A stretch of 31,472 nt of DNA, from NCBI GenBank assembly GCA_002313255.1, contig DCBA01000038.1, positions 1 through 31,472 on the forward strand. The letters are read 5' to 3'. The notes under the pieces are model-generated. The model saw nothing but the letters and a program-made list of their open reading frames with translations. It ran no database searches and was not told the origin of the DNA. Shown piece after piece: positions 23,941-31,472 of the stretch (position 1 is its first letter; the number at the start of each line of letters is the position of its first letter). Position numbers and translations under genes: made by a program. Origin of the DNA: Gammaproteobacteria bacterium UBA1119 (GTDB lineage: Bacteria; Pseudomonadota; Gammaproteobacteria; Pseudomonadales; Azotimanducaceae).

Positions 23941-24849
23941 ATGAAATTGGCTGTTGAATTTCCCAGCGTCAGTTATCGGGAAGGGGCCGATGGTGTCATT
24001 AGGTTGGCGAAAGCAATCGAAGATATCGGCTACGATCAACTCGACATGTTTGATCACGTTGTCATGGGTTACCCAACGGACACGCGCGTCGCACCGATCT
24101 ATCCCCCGCAAATGCCCATCCTCGAAGCGCTCATGACGCTGGCGTTTGTCGCGTCACACACCCACAAGATCGGGCTCGGAACCGAAGTCCTGGTGTTACC
24201 TCAACGCCAACCGGTACTCGTGGCTAAACAAATCAGTACGTTGGATACGCTAACCGGTGGACGGATACGTTTAGGTGTGGGCGTCGGTTGGCAAGAATCC
24301 GAATACGACGCGTTAGAAGAGACGTTTTCCAACCGTGGTCGAAGGATGGACCAGGCCATTGCTGTACTGCGGTCTTATTGGGGTGACGAGCGAATCGATT
24401 ACCAACTTGAAGACTATTCATCCGTCGCGATGGCCATGGAGCCCAAACCACCCCAGGGGAAAGACCTCCCAATATGGATCGGTGGCAACGCAGAAGCCGC
24501 GCTAAAACGGGTTGGTGAAGTTGGGGACGGCTGGCTTGCCACTGCGATCGAAGATCCTTCCATAGCTAAGCGCTGCAAAGACAAAATTTCGAACTTTGCC
24601 GAAGCCGCAGGGCGTGACCCAGCGGAAATTGGATACCAGATGATGCTCGACGTGCCGCCAAGGGACGAAGAAGGCAAAAAGTTTTATCAGAATCTCGATC
24701 GCGTCGTCGCGAGAGCGGAGGCAGTTGAAAACATGGGCTTTGAATGGGGAGCGCTCAACGCAACCGCAATTTTTCAAGCGGGCGCTCGTAGTATTGATGA
24801 GATCATCGATACACTCGGGAAAGTCCACGACGCTGTCCGCGGACGATAA
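23941..24849 (+). CDS. LLM-class flavin/F420-dependent oxidoreductase (TIGR03619-like)
   Basis: A 302-residue luciferase-like enzyme beginning MKLAVEFPSVSYREG at ATG 23941, with GGAG about 9 nt upstream. The frame is open further upstream, but that part lies opposite the NUDIX gene. Key blocks are YDQLDMFDHVV, HKIGLGTEVLVLPQRQPVLVAKQ, LTGGRIRLGVGVGWQESEY, RGRRMDQAIAVLRSYW and LPIWIGGNAEAALKRVGEVGDGWLA. It is most similar in motif order to the LLM protein at 1906-2775 and unlike the SsuD-type enzyme. Followed after 83 bp by an HsaA/DszC-like flavin monooxygenase on the same strand, possibly as an operon. Substrate unknown; cofactor could be F420 or FMN. Confidence 0.87.
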   Translation: MKLAVEFPSVSYREGADGVIRLAKAIEDIGYDQLDMFDHVVMGYPTDTRVAPIYPPQMPILEALMTLAFVASHTHKIGLGTEVLVLPQRQPVLVAKQISTLDTLTGGRIRLGVGVGWQESEYDALEETFSNRGRRMDQAIAVLRSYWGDERIDYQLEDYSSVAMAMEPKPPQGKDLPIWIGGNAEAALKRVGEVGDGWLATAIEDPSIAKRCKDKISNFAEAAGRDPAEIGYQMMLDVPPRDEEGKKFYQNLDRVVARAEAVENMGFEWGALNATAIFQAGARSIDEIIDTLGKVHDAVRGR

Positions 24850-24932
24850 GCGGTGAATCCAAGAAACTATGGCGTTAATAACCGCAACCGCTCGCCAGGC
24901 GAGCCATCCTTTCGGGAAGTAGACTTGGGTCC

Positions 24933-26075
24933 ATGACGCCAATCGATTACATCGAGCGCGCAGAGTCTGTTACGCCGCTCGTTCGCGAGTATGCAGACCT
25001 AGCGGAACAACAACGTTACCTACCTCGACCCATAGCTGAGGCATTTGCCAATCTGGGGTTGTACCGAATCGCAGCACCGCTCGATTGCCACGGTGCCGAT
25101 ACTGATCCGTTGACCCAAATGCGTGTTATCGAAATCGTGTCCGAAGCGGACGGTAGCGCCGGTTGGAATCTTATGATCGGAATCGAAACGTTCGGACTTG
25201 TCGCACCCGCGTTGGTCTCCTGTCCCGAGCTTATTGCGGATCCTCTAACCATTATGGCGAGCTCAACCGCTGCCGTAGGCCGCGCTGAACGATGCGACAG
25301 CGGATGGAACGTGTCTGGACAATGGCAGTTCGTTAGCGGTATCCACAACGCCCAGGTATTTGGCGCGACCGTGAAGCTTTATGAAAATGGAGAACCGGTG
25401 GACGACCGATTTTATTATGCCGTGGTCGAGGAAGGTCATTACGAAATCATCGACACATGGAATGTGTCTGGCCTAAGAGGTTCCGGCTCGCACGACGTAC
25501 GCATCGACAACGTCGCCGTCGAAAACAATCGTATCGTCGAACCCATGGGTGGCCTTAGAGATCGATCGGCGCAACTTCGTTTACCCCTTGGAAATCGGCT
25601 TGCCTTTAACAAAGTCGCGGTTGGACTCGGCATCGCACGAGCGGCCATCGACGCATTCGTTGAGCTCGCCACAACGAAAACACCGCGGTTTAATAGCCGC
25701 TCCTTGCGTGATCGGCCTTCCGCGCAACTCGCCGTGGCAAAAGCAGAAGCAAGATTACGCGGTGCCCGAGCCGCGGTGTTTGACCAGGTAGAGAAGAACT
25801 GGACGCTGGCGGTTGCAGGCGATCCCCTCCCGGAACGCGACCGCGCCTTAGTCCACGTCCTATGCTCAGACGCCGCCCTCGCCATTGCTGAAGTCGTCGA
25901 CATCGTCGCCAATGCATCGGGAACGACTGCCAATCAGGTGGGGCATCCATTGGAACGACTGGCAAGGGATGCACGCGTGATCCGTCAACATGCCACCGTA
26001 GCACCTCAAAACATGGAGGATGCGGGTCGAGTTCTACTGGGTCTTGAACCTACTGGGATCATGCTTAGGATCTAG
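24933..26075 (+). CDS. HsaA/DszC-like flavin-dependent monooxygenase (acyl-CoA dehydrogenase fold)
   Basis: A 380-residue protein with the acyl-CoA dehydrogenase fold but the sequence signature of two-component group D flavin monooxygenases. Blocks include LPRPIAEAFANLGLYRI, DGSAGWNLMI, the GWNVSGQWQFVSGIHNAQ strand, TWNVSGLRGSGSHDV, and the C-terminal ASGTTANQVGHPLERLARDARVIRQHATVAPQNMEDAGRVLLG, where the His near HATVAP matches the family's catalytic region. It lacks the Glu-Gly-Gly catalytic-base end seen in the true dehydrogenase at 9328. These enzymes hydroxylate phenols, steroid rings or thiophenes with FMNH2 supplied by a reductase, which is not encoded here. ATG 24933 has a weak GGGAAG upstream. 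Confidence 0.83.
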   Translation: MTPIDYIERAESVTPLVREYADLAEQQRYLPRPIAEAFANLGLYRIAAPLDCHGADTDPLTQMRVIEIVSEADGSAGWNLMIGIETFGLVAPALVSCPELIADPLTIMASSTAAVGRAERCDSGWNVSGQWQFVSGIHNAQVFGATVKLYENGEPVDDRFYYAVVEEGHYEIIDTWNVSGLRGSGSHDVRIDNVAVENNRIVEPMGGLRDRSAQLRLPLGNRLAFNKVAVGLGIARAAIDAFVELATTKTPRFNSRSLRDRPSAQLAVAKAEARLRGARAAVFDQVEKNWTLAVAGDPLPERDRALVHVLCSDAALAIAEVVDIVANASGTTANQVGHPLERLARDARVIRQHATVAPQNMEDAGRVLLGLEPTGIMLRI

Positions 26076-26104
26076 ATCTGCTAGTTCGTCTCCCAGGGCT
26101 TATA

Positions 26105-26968
26105 TCAAACGACAACCGCGTCCTCGCCCAACCTTTCTCGCAACCAAACCTTCAATGGGACGTCTTCGTCCGTGGGCGATGTGTAGCCGAAACCCCCATT
26201 AGGACTCGCACCGAGCAATTGCTGCCGGATCGGGTCCGAGCGCTCCATGTAATGCGCCACCGTCATATCGTCTCGTGGTTTCAACCAACGGTAGCTGTAT
26301 CCGTAAAAGAGCGCTTTTCGGGTGGTCGTTGAGAAATTACGACCAGCGGAATGCCATAAACGGCGGTCAAAAAATACGGCATCTCCCGGACCCACAAGTA
26401 CCGGAACCGCTTCGGGGTGATCTATTGCATCATCGGTGGGCATGGATAATTCGTTCGCGAGGTGGCTTCCGGGCACTACGTGAAAATTTCCTCGATCGGG
26501 TTGCCGTGTGTCGGTGAGAAAAAACCCGACTTTAAGCGAAATCCTGGGCCGAGGAGATGACTCGATATCAAGGTTCAAACGGCCACTATCCTGATGCCAC
26601 CGAAGCCGAGCGGTACGCGGCTCGTATCCCTCAGGTAAGGGAGGCGTCACGATCATGTGGGAGTGATACAGCTGAATGTGCCAACCAAGAATGTCCACGA
26701 CTTTCATGAAGGTCTGCGGCAAGTCGATGAGCGGAAGGAAGTCGTCGTCTTGTCCGATGAAATCAAGAACATTCAAAGGATGATGTGGTTTTAATGCACG
26801 CTCACGTTCATAGACAGCACGCCACCGATTGGTTAAAGCGTCCACAGCGAGGATCAATTTTTGGACCGTCGATGTATCCAGTGCATCGGCAACGATAAGA
26901 AATCCTTGCTTGTCGAATTGGCGACGCTCTTCGGCCGTCAATCGATAATCCAGACACGTATCATCCAT
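26105..26968 (-). CDS. Phytanoyl-CoA dioxygenase (PhyH) family Fe(II)/2-oxoglutarate oxygenase
   Basis: A 287-residue protein of the PhyH family. The iron triad is visible: H125-Q-D127 in RLRWHQDSGR and H206 in DRRLWHSAGRN, with R217 downstream to bind 2-oxoglutarate. GNFHVVPGSHL and VGPGDAVFFDRRLWHSA are typical core strands. It would hydroxylate an organic substrate using oxygen and 2-oxoglutarate; many bacterial members do not use phytanoyl-CoA, so the substrate stays open. ATG 26968 has only a weak ribosome site. It is divergent from the LLM enzyme at 27060 and convergent with the flavin monooxygenase (29-bp gap). Confidence 0.9.
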   Translation of the reverse strand: MDDTCLDYRLTAEERRQFDKQGFLIVADALDTSTVQKLILAVDALTNRWRAVYERERALKPHHPLNVLDFIGQDDDFLPLIDLPQTFMKVVDILGWHIQLYHSHMIVTPPLPEGYEPRTARLRWHQDSGRLNLDIESSPRPRISLKVGFFLTDTRQPDRGNFHVVPGSHLANELSMPTDDAIDHPEAVPVLVGPGDAVFFDRRLWHSAGRNFSTTTRKALFYGYSYRWLKPRDDMTVAHYMERSDPIRQQLLGASPNGGFGYTSPTDEDVPLKVWLRERLGEDAVVV

Positions 26969-27059
26969 TTCGATAAGTTCAAATAAGACGCCTTATAGTG
27001 ATCGAAAGCGGAGGAAAAACTCAAGGCCGGTGGTACTCTTTGGATCGGAGGAAAGCTGG

Positions 27060-28202
27060 ATGAAATTCGGGTTATTCGTCTATTGCACCGTTGGAAGGCG
27101 AGCGGAGCTTGAGCAAGGCATGGCCGGCCGTCGACCCGAGCTGTATCAGCGCATGATTCAGGAACTCGGCGATTACGCGGCATTCGGCGAAGAGCGCGGC
27201 TATTTTGCCTTCGGGCATCCGGAGCATCATCTTCAAATCGAGGGGTTTGAAACCTCCAACGATCCCGCACTTATGGCCATGTGGCTTGGACAACACACCT
27301 CGACGATGCGAATTGTGACCTGCGGTTTTGTCTCCACCACAAATAATCCTTTAGCAACCGCGGAAAAGATCGCCACGATGGATCATATGCTCAACGGTCG
27401 CTTTGGCGTGGGGCTCGTTCGGGGCTACCAAGCGAGGTGGGTAGAGAACTTTAAAGTGAAGCCCGATCTCACGGCCGTTGGACCGTGGACAAAAGACACC
27501 GAAGATGACGAGCGAAATCGTGAATACTTTACCGAGTTTGTAGATATCGTGGTTAAAGCATTGAAAAATAATACTTTTTCCTATAAAGGTAAATACTGGA
27601 CCTTTCCACCAGAGGGCTTTGTGAATCCTCACGACCACCCGGTATACCGAAAGTACGGCGAAGGGGTTGACGACGCGATGCGCGTCCACGAAATTGGTAT
27701 CGCGCCTCGGCCTCTCCAAGACGAAATACCCCTTTACGGTGGTTTCTCGCAAAGCCTTCGAACAGCTAAATTCTGGGCCAAATACAAAGGGCGACCTATC
27801 GTACTCTCGGGAAATACGGAATTTCTTAAGATACTTTGGAGCGCCTGGCGCGAAGAGGCGAAATCGCACGGGCATGTCGTCGCCCCCGGACAAGAAGCAT
27901 GTTGGGGAGGCATCATGATTTGCGCCAAAACGGACGCCAAGGCCTGGTCGTTGTTCGAAGACATGCAGTGGTTTTGGGACAACTGGGCGACGCCATTTGG
28001 ACAGGGAATGCCTGAGTTATTGGTGGGTTCGCCGGACACATTAAACAAACAGATCGAGCAGGTCAGCGCCGCGGTACCTATCGATGAGGCATTTCTATTG
28101 ATCCCGGCAGGTCTGCATACACCCGAGCAAATTCACGAGTCCCTGGATCTCTTCTCTCGCGAAGTTATGCCCAACTTCGGCGACACACCGACCATCGGTT
28201 AG
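27060..28202 (+). CDS. LLM-class flavin-dependent oxidoreductase
   Basis: A 380-residue luciferase-like monooxygenase. ATG 27060 is chosen over the open frame from 27030 because GGAGGAAA is placed well before it and MKFGLFVYC is a family-like start. Visible motifs: YFAFGHPEHHLQIEGF, MRIVTCGFVSTTNNPLATAEKIATMDHMLNGRFGVGLVRGYQ, PLQDEIPLYGGFSQSL and GSPDTLNKQIEQVSA. It is distinct from the other three LLM proteins in the window, with long inserts around residues 130-200 (NREYFTEFVDIVVKALKNNTF). The last four bases overlap the convergent DsbA-like gene (28199-28202). Function unknown beyond a flavin-dependent oxidation. Confidence 0.87.
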   Translation: MKFGLFVYCTVGRRAELEQGMAGRRPELYQRMIQELGDYAAFGEERGYFAFGHPEHHLQIEGFETSNDPALMAMWLGQHTSTMRIVTCGFVSTTNNPLATAEKIATMDHMLNGRFGVGLVRGYQARWVENFKVKPDLTAVGPWTKDTEDDERNREYFTEFVDIVVKALKNNTFSYKGKYWTFPPEGFVNPHDHPVYRKYGEGVDDAMRVHEIGIAPRPLQDEIPLYGGFSQSLRTAKFWAKYKGRPIVLSGNTEFLKILWSAWREEAKSHGHVVAPGQEACWGGIMICAKTDAKAWSLFEDMQWFWDNWATPFGQGMPELLVGSPDTLNKQIEQVSAAVPIDEAFLLIPAGLHTPEQIHESLDLFSREVMPNFGDTPTIG

Positions 28203-28798
28203 TGCGTATCACGCGCCTGTTGCAGCGCGTCCTCAATGAAGTCCATGCGATCTTTACCCCAGAAGAGCTCACCGCCGATGTAAAACGACGGTGCGCCAAA
28301 AACGCCACGCTCCAGCGCACTCTGGGTGATATCGATCAACTGCTGCTTAATATCCTCATCTTCACAACGCGCCACGAACAGATCCGGATCGGTCTCGATT
28401 TCGTTGGCGAGGCTCGCGATGCCTGCGTATTCGCTGATCGACGCATCATTCTCCTCCCAATAGCGCGTGAAAAGTCGGTCGATGTACGCATCCTCTACAT
28501 CAAATTCGCGCGCTACTAATGCGCCCCGTAATGCTCGACTCGTCTTAATGGGAAACGTATCAGGCATACGAAATCCAAGCTGATATTTCTCAGCCCAACG
28601 CCTCAGGTCACGGCCTCTGTTCTGTAATTTGGTCTGAGGCTCCTCCGCAAGAACGTAATTGTGGTGACGGAACACATACCCAAGATTAAATGGATGCATA
28701 ACGAGCTCGGCGCCATACCTAGCCACAATGGGCCGAATCAAGTGCAACGCAAAGTATGTATTGGTGCTGCCAATGTCCCAAAAAAAATCAATTTTCAT
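28199..28798 (-). CDS. 2-hydroxychromene-2-carboxylate isomerase / DsbA-like family protein
   Basis: A 199-residue thioredoxin-fold protein of the HCCA isomerase/DsbA group. The N-terminus KIDFFWDIGSTNTYFAL carries the family's conserved serine (S11 in DIGSTN) instead of a CxxC motif, so it is not a disulfide oxidase. The C-terminal GVFGAPSFYIGGELFWGKDRMDFIEDAL is the standard closing block with cis-proline (GAPSF). Members isomerise aromatic ring-cleavage intermediates with glutathione, or have unassigned roles. No signal peptide, cytoplasmic. Its ATG overlaps the last 11 bp of the upstream serine hydrolase gene, so the two are translationally coupled. Confidence 0.88.
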   Translation of the reverse strand: MKIDFFWDIGSTNTYFALHLIRPIVARYGAELVMHPFNLGYVFRHHNYVLAEEPQTKLQNRGRDLRRWAEKYQLGFRMPDTFPIKTSRALRGALVAREFDVEDAYIDRLFTRYWEENDASISEYAGIASLANEIETDPDLFVARCEDEDIKQQLIDITQSALERGVFGAPSFYIGGELFWGKDRMDFIEDALQQARDTH

Positions 28799-30050
28799 CG
28801 TTAATCAACGATCCGTGGACAAGATCCTTCATCTCTGTACTCAAGCGCAACGGCGACCGAAGAACTTGGATCATACCCATTGCAACAACATCGAGGACCG
28901 GATCGATCCAGAAGAACGTACCCGCAATTCCCGACCAGCTATAGTCACCGATGGACGCGGCACCACGACCATTCACGGTGTCGACAACAATGTCGAATCC
29001 CAATCCAAAACCTCGTCCGCGGCGGAGGATGGCCCGCCGACCAACTCCATTGTTGATCGGCGGGATAATGTCAGGCAGATGATCGCGCGTCATAAGCGCA
29101 ACCGTCTCCGCTTCAAGAATACGAGTACCTTCAAGATCACCCCCACGGCGCAGCATTTCGGCAAACCGAAAATAGTCCACCGTCGTGGATACCAGACCCC
29201 CGCCACCAGAAAAAAAATTTACACGCTTGAACTCAGCATCGTTGGTATTGGTAAACATCGTCAGCTTTCGATTACGCCAGTCCCACACATGATTGGGCAA
29301 GAACCTATCCAACTTGGCGGCCGGGACGTTAAAGAACGTATCGACCATTCCCAACGGCTCAAACAACCGCTCGTGCAAAAACCTGTTAAAAGGCTTTCCG
29401 CTAATTCGCTCGACTAAAACTCCGAGCACGTCGACGGCCACGCCATAATGCCATTGCTTACCCGGCTCAAACTTTAACGGCAACGTCGATAGACGTTGTA
29501 AGAAATCGTTGGAGTCCGCAGCACGTTCCGGATTCACATTCGCGTACAACGCGTCAACGGGATCGCGAGGATTCCATCCGTACGAAAAGCCCGCCGTATG
29601 CGTGAGCAGATGACGAACGGTAATAGGATTGACGAGCGGTAGACGTTCCCCTTCCTTCAGTACGGTTAACGAGGCCAGTTCTGGTAAATACTTCACGACC
29701 GGATCATCCAAGCCCAACTCGCCATCTTCAATGAGGATCATGATCGCTACCGAAGTGACCGGCTTCGTCATGGAGTAGATTCGAAACAATGCATCCCGGG
29801 TCAACGGTCGTGGATCCCCTGAACCTCGTTGACCGACCGCCTCAAAATGCACAATATCACCACGGCGCGCGACCAGCGTTACCATGCCCGCCAGCTTGCC
29901 TTCTTCAACGTACTTAGCCGACCACTCACTGATTTTCGCCATGCCTTCAGAAGACAGCCCCTGCTCTTCCGGAACAGCGTACGTTAGCTGATGCCCACCG
30001 AGACTTTGATAGACAAGCAACAAACACGCAACGACCATCGACCTAACCAT
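28788..30050 (-). CDS. Secreted serine hydrolase, class C beta-lactamase / family VIII esterase type
   Basis: A 420-residue protein with a Sec signal peptide (MVRSMVVACLLLVYQSLGG, cleavage near residue 25). The nucleophile motif is S93-M-T-K96 in RIYSMTKPVTSVAIM. The second motif is HYGVAVDVLG, the Y-x-V form seen in EstB-type family VIII esterases rather than the Y-S/A-N of class C beta-lactamases. HLLTHTAGFSYGW and the EPLGMVDTFF segment are also typical. It is therefore likely a periplasmic ester hydrolase, not an antibiotic resistance enzyme. GAGG precedes ATG 30050. It lies 45 bp after the CoA ligase and overlaps the DsbA-like gene. Confidence 0.87.
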   Translation of the reverse strand: MVRSMVVACLLLVYQSLGGHQLTYAVPEEQGLSSEGMAKISEWSAKYVEEGKLAGMVTLVARRGDIVHFEAVGQRGSGDPRPLTRDALFRIYSMTKPVTSVAIMILIEDGELGLDDPVVKYLPELASLTVLKEGERLPLVNPITVRHLLTHTAGFSYGWNPRDPVDALYANVNPERAADSNDFLQRLSTLPLKFEPGKQWHYGVAVDVLGVLVERISGKPFNRFLHERLFEPLGMVDTFFNVPAAKLDRFLPNHVWDWRNRKLTMFTNTNDAEFKRVNFFSGGGGLVSTTVDYFRFAEMLRRGGDLEGTRILEAETVALMTRDHLPDIIPPINNGVGRRAILRRGRGFGLGFDIVVDTVNGRGAASIGDYSWSGIAGTFFWIDPVLDVVAMGMIQVLRSPLRLSTEMKDLVHGSLINDEN

Positions 30051-30095
30051 GAATTACCTCATTTATGGACTAATGAAAGTGACGTGTATTTCCAA

Positions 30096-31472
30096 CTAGA
30101 CCGCGCCTTCACTATTTTGTGTATCCCAGGAAAACCGATCCGCGCATAAATCGCGCAGAGTATTCTTCTGCACCTTCCCCATCGCGTTACGCGGAAGCTC
30201 GTCCACCCTAAGCAAACGTTTTGGCTGTTTGAAACGTGCGAGTTTGCCGGTCAAGACAGCGGTTACATCATCAAGCTCAATGTCGATGTCGCTAACAACA
30301 ACGGCGATCACCGCCTCGCCAAAATCTGGATGAGGCACGCCGATCACTGCCGACTCGATGACACCGGGAATCGCGTCAATCAATAACTCAATCTCTTTGG
30401 GATAGACGTTCAAGCCGCCGCTGATTACTAAATCTTTCTCACGACCGACGATGGTGTATCGACCTTCGGCATCGACGATCCCCATATCACCTGTCTTAAA
30501 ATAGCCATCGTCTCGAAATTCATCTCGCGTTTTCTCTGGCATGCGCCAATACCCAGAAAATACGTTCGGCCCACGGACTTCGATGCCGCCAATTTCGCCT
30601 GGTGGTAACGACTCACCCGCTTCATTCGTGATGCGCGCTTCAATCCCAGGAAGCGGGAACCCAACGGTTCCGGCGGCACGTATACCATCTAGGGGATTGG
30701 AGGTATTCATTCCAGTTTCACTCATCCCATAGCGTTCTAATATCCGATGCCCTGTCCGCTGCTCAAACGCCTCGAACGTCTGCTCGGTCAGTGGCGCTGA
30801 TCCCGACACAAATAAGCGGATGCCGGCAGTCACTTCCCGTGTAAAAAGTGCTGAGCCTAGAAGACGCGTATAGAAGGTCGGGACTCCCATAAGAACAGTG
30901 GACGATGGCAAGTGTTGAACAAGCGCATCCACATCAAATCGCGGTAGGAAAATCATTGAGCTACCGGTTAGCAATACGCAGTGGGTTGCCACGAAAAGAC
31001 CGTGCACATGGTAGATCGGCAGCGCGTGCAGGAGGACATCGTCGGGTCGCCATCCCCAATAGGTAATCAAAGTATCTGCGTTGCTCGTCAAATTACCGTG
31101 CGTCAGCATCGCTCCTTTCGAACGACCCGTGGTTCCCGACGTGTAGAGAATGGCCGCCAAATCCTCACTACGGCGCTCGGCGACGTGACGATCAGGATCC
31201 ACCGACGAAGCAAGGTCTTTAAGGGAGCCTTCGCCGTATTCATCCAACGTTAACGTCGTCACGCCCATCTTCGAACCGACCCCTACGACGAACAGTGAAG
31301 GATCTGCATCGCGGAGAAAATACGCTACCTCCGACCCTGTGTAGTCGGTATTCAAGGGGACGTACACCCCTCCGACTTGAAGCGTGGCGAGATAAAGTGC
31401 AATCGCATCTGGCGTTTTTGACACTTGCACAACCACGCGATCACCGGGGCCAACGCCTTCCTCGCGCAGAGC
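30096..31472 (-). CDS. matB: Malonyl-CoA synthetase-like acyl-CoA ligase (5' end outside window)
   Basis: At least 458 residues; the frame is open to the window edge (visible start ALREEGVGPGDR), so the N-terminus is missing. It is an AMP-forming ligase with LYTSGTTGRSKGAML (P-loop), ERYGMSETGMNTSNP, YFKTGDMG, GREKDLVISGGLNVYPKEIE and the A10 lysine in LPRNAMGKVQKNTLRD. The GMNTSNP and GKVQKN variants resemble malonate--CoA ligases (MatB), which make malonyl-CoA from malonate. A related medium-chain or aromatic acyl-CoA ligase is the alternative. It would be the first known gene of an operon with the serine hydrolase and the DsbA-like gene. Confidence 0.8.
   Translation of the reverse strand, partial: ALREEGVGPGDRVVVQVSKTPDAIALYLATLQVGGVYVPLNTDYTGSEVAYFLRDADPSLFVVGVGSKMGVTTLTLDEYGEGSLKDLASSVDPDRHVAERRSEDLAAILYTSGTTGRSKGAMLTHGNLTSNADTLITYWGWRPDDVLLHALPIYHVHGLFVATHCVLLTGSSMIFLPRFDVDALVQHLPSSTVLMGVPTFYTRLLGSALFTREVTAGIRLFVSGSAPLTEQTFEAFEQRTGHRILERYGMSETGMNTSNPLDGIRAAGTVGFPLPGIEARITNEAGESLPPGEIGGIEVRGPNVFSGYWRMPEKTRDEFRDDGYFKTGDMGIVDAEGRYTIVGREKDLVISGGLNVYPKEIELLIDAIPGVIESAVIGVPHPDFGEAVIAVVVSDIDIELDDVTAVLTGKLARFKQPKRLLRVDELPRNAMGKVQKNTLRDLCADRFSWDTQNSEGAV

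Noticed and set aside
28788..30050. Class C beta-lactamase giving antibiotic resistance
   Set aside because: The second motif is Y-G-V, not Y-S/A-N, and matches the esterase side of the fold. Resistance should not be inferred.

Overview
The window looks like a chromosomal or metagenome-assembled segment of a Gram-negative proteobacterium, most likely a gammaproteobacterium. Three features point there: a TonB-dependent outer-membrane receptor with a Sec signal peptide, a Coq4-type ubiquinone-biosynthesis protein, and a tRNA-Val gene with a genome-encoded CCA end. No phage, transposon, CRISPR or plasmid functions were seen. Species cannot be named from the sequence alone.

Layout. (1) 18-2775: tRNA-Val(UAC) on the minus strand with a good sigma70 promoter, then a minus-strand pair, a luciferase-like monooxygenase followed by a D-aminoacylase-type amidohydrolase. 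(2) 2837-5677: a plus-strand operon of an RraA-family protein, a thioredoxin-domain fusion protein and a UGSC-family selenoprotein. The last gene is interrupted by an in-frame TGA (5435-5437) that I read as selenocysteine. It lies just before a 34-nt hairpin that fits a bacterial SECIS element. A simple ORF caller would split this gene into two unrelated short ORFs. (3) 5756-11666: CoA transferase (CaiB type), MFS transporter, second LLM monooxygenase, acyl-CoA dehydrogenase and a second amidohydrolase. (4) 11758-15554: GPH-family sugar symporter, then a TPP riboswitch with a readable on/off platform controlling a TonB-dependent receptor, so this receptor probably imports thiamin or a precursor. 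(5) 15565-20381: MaoC dehydratase, ADP-ribosylglycohydrolase fused to a LamG-like domain, Coq4 and a PLP aminotransferase. (6) 20479-23868: double-hotdog dehydratase with a tiny coupled ORF, a decayed [2Fe-2S] ferredoxin gene in the only gap longer than 300 bp, a YgjP-type metallopeptidase and a NUDIX hydrolase. (7) 23941-31472: two more LLM enzymes, an HsaA/DszC-like flavin monooxygenase, a phytanoyl-CoA dioxygenase-like protein, and a minus-strand operon of a malonyl-CoA synthetase-like ligase (cut by the window edge), a secreted serine hydrolase and an HCCA isomerase/DsbA-like protein.

Taken together, the region is rich in catabolic enzymes: four LLM enzymes, two acyl-CoA-dehydrogenase-fold flavoproteins, CoA ligase, CoA transferase and hydratases. 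This suggests a heterotroph that breaks down diverse organic acids, aromatics or lipids. The most notable elements are the recoded UGSC selenoprotein with its operon, the TPP-riboswitch-controlled receptor, and the ferredoxin pseudogene. All functions are read from sequence motifs; no searches were run.
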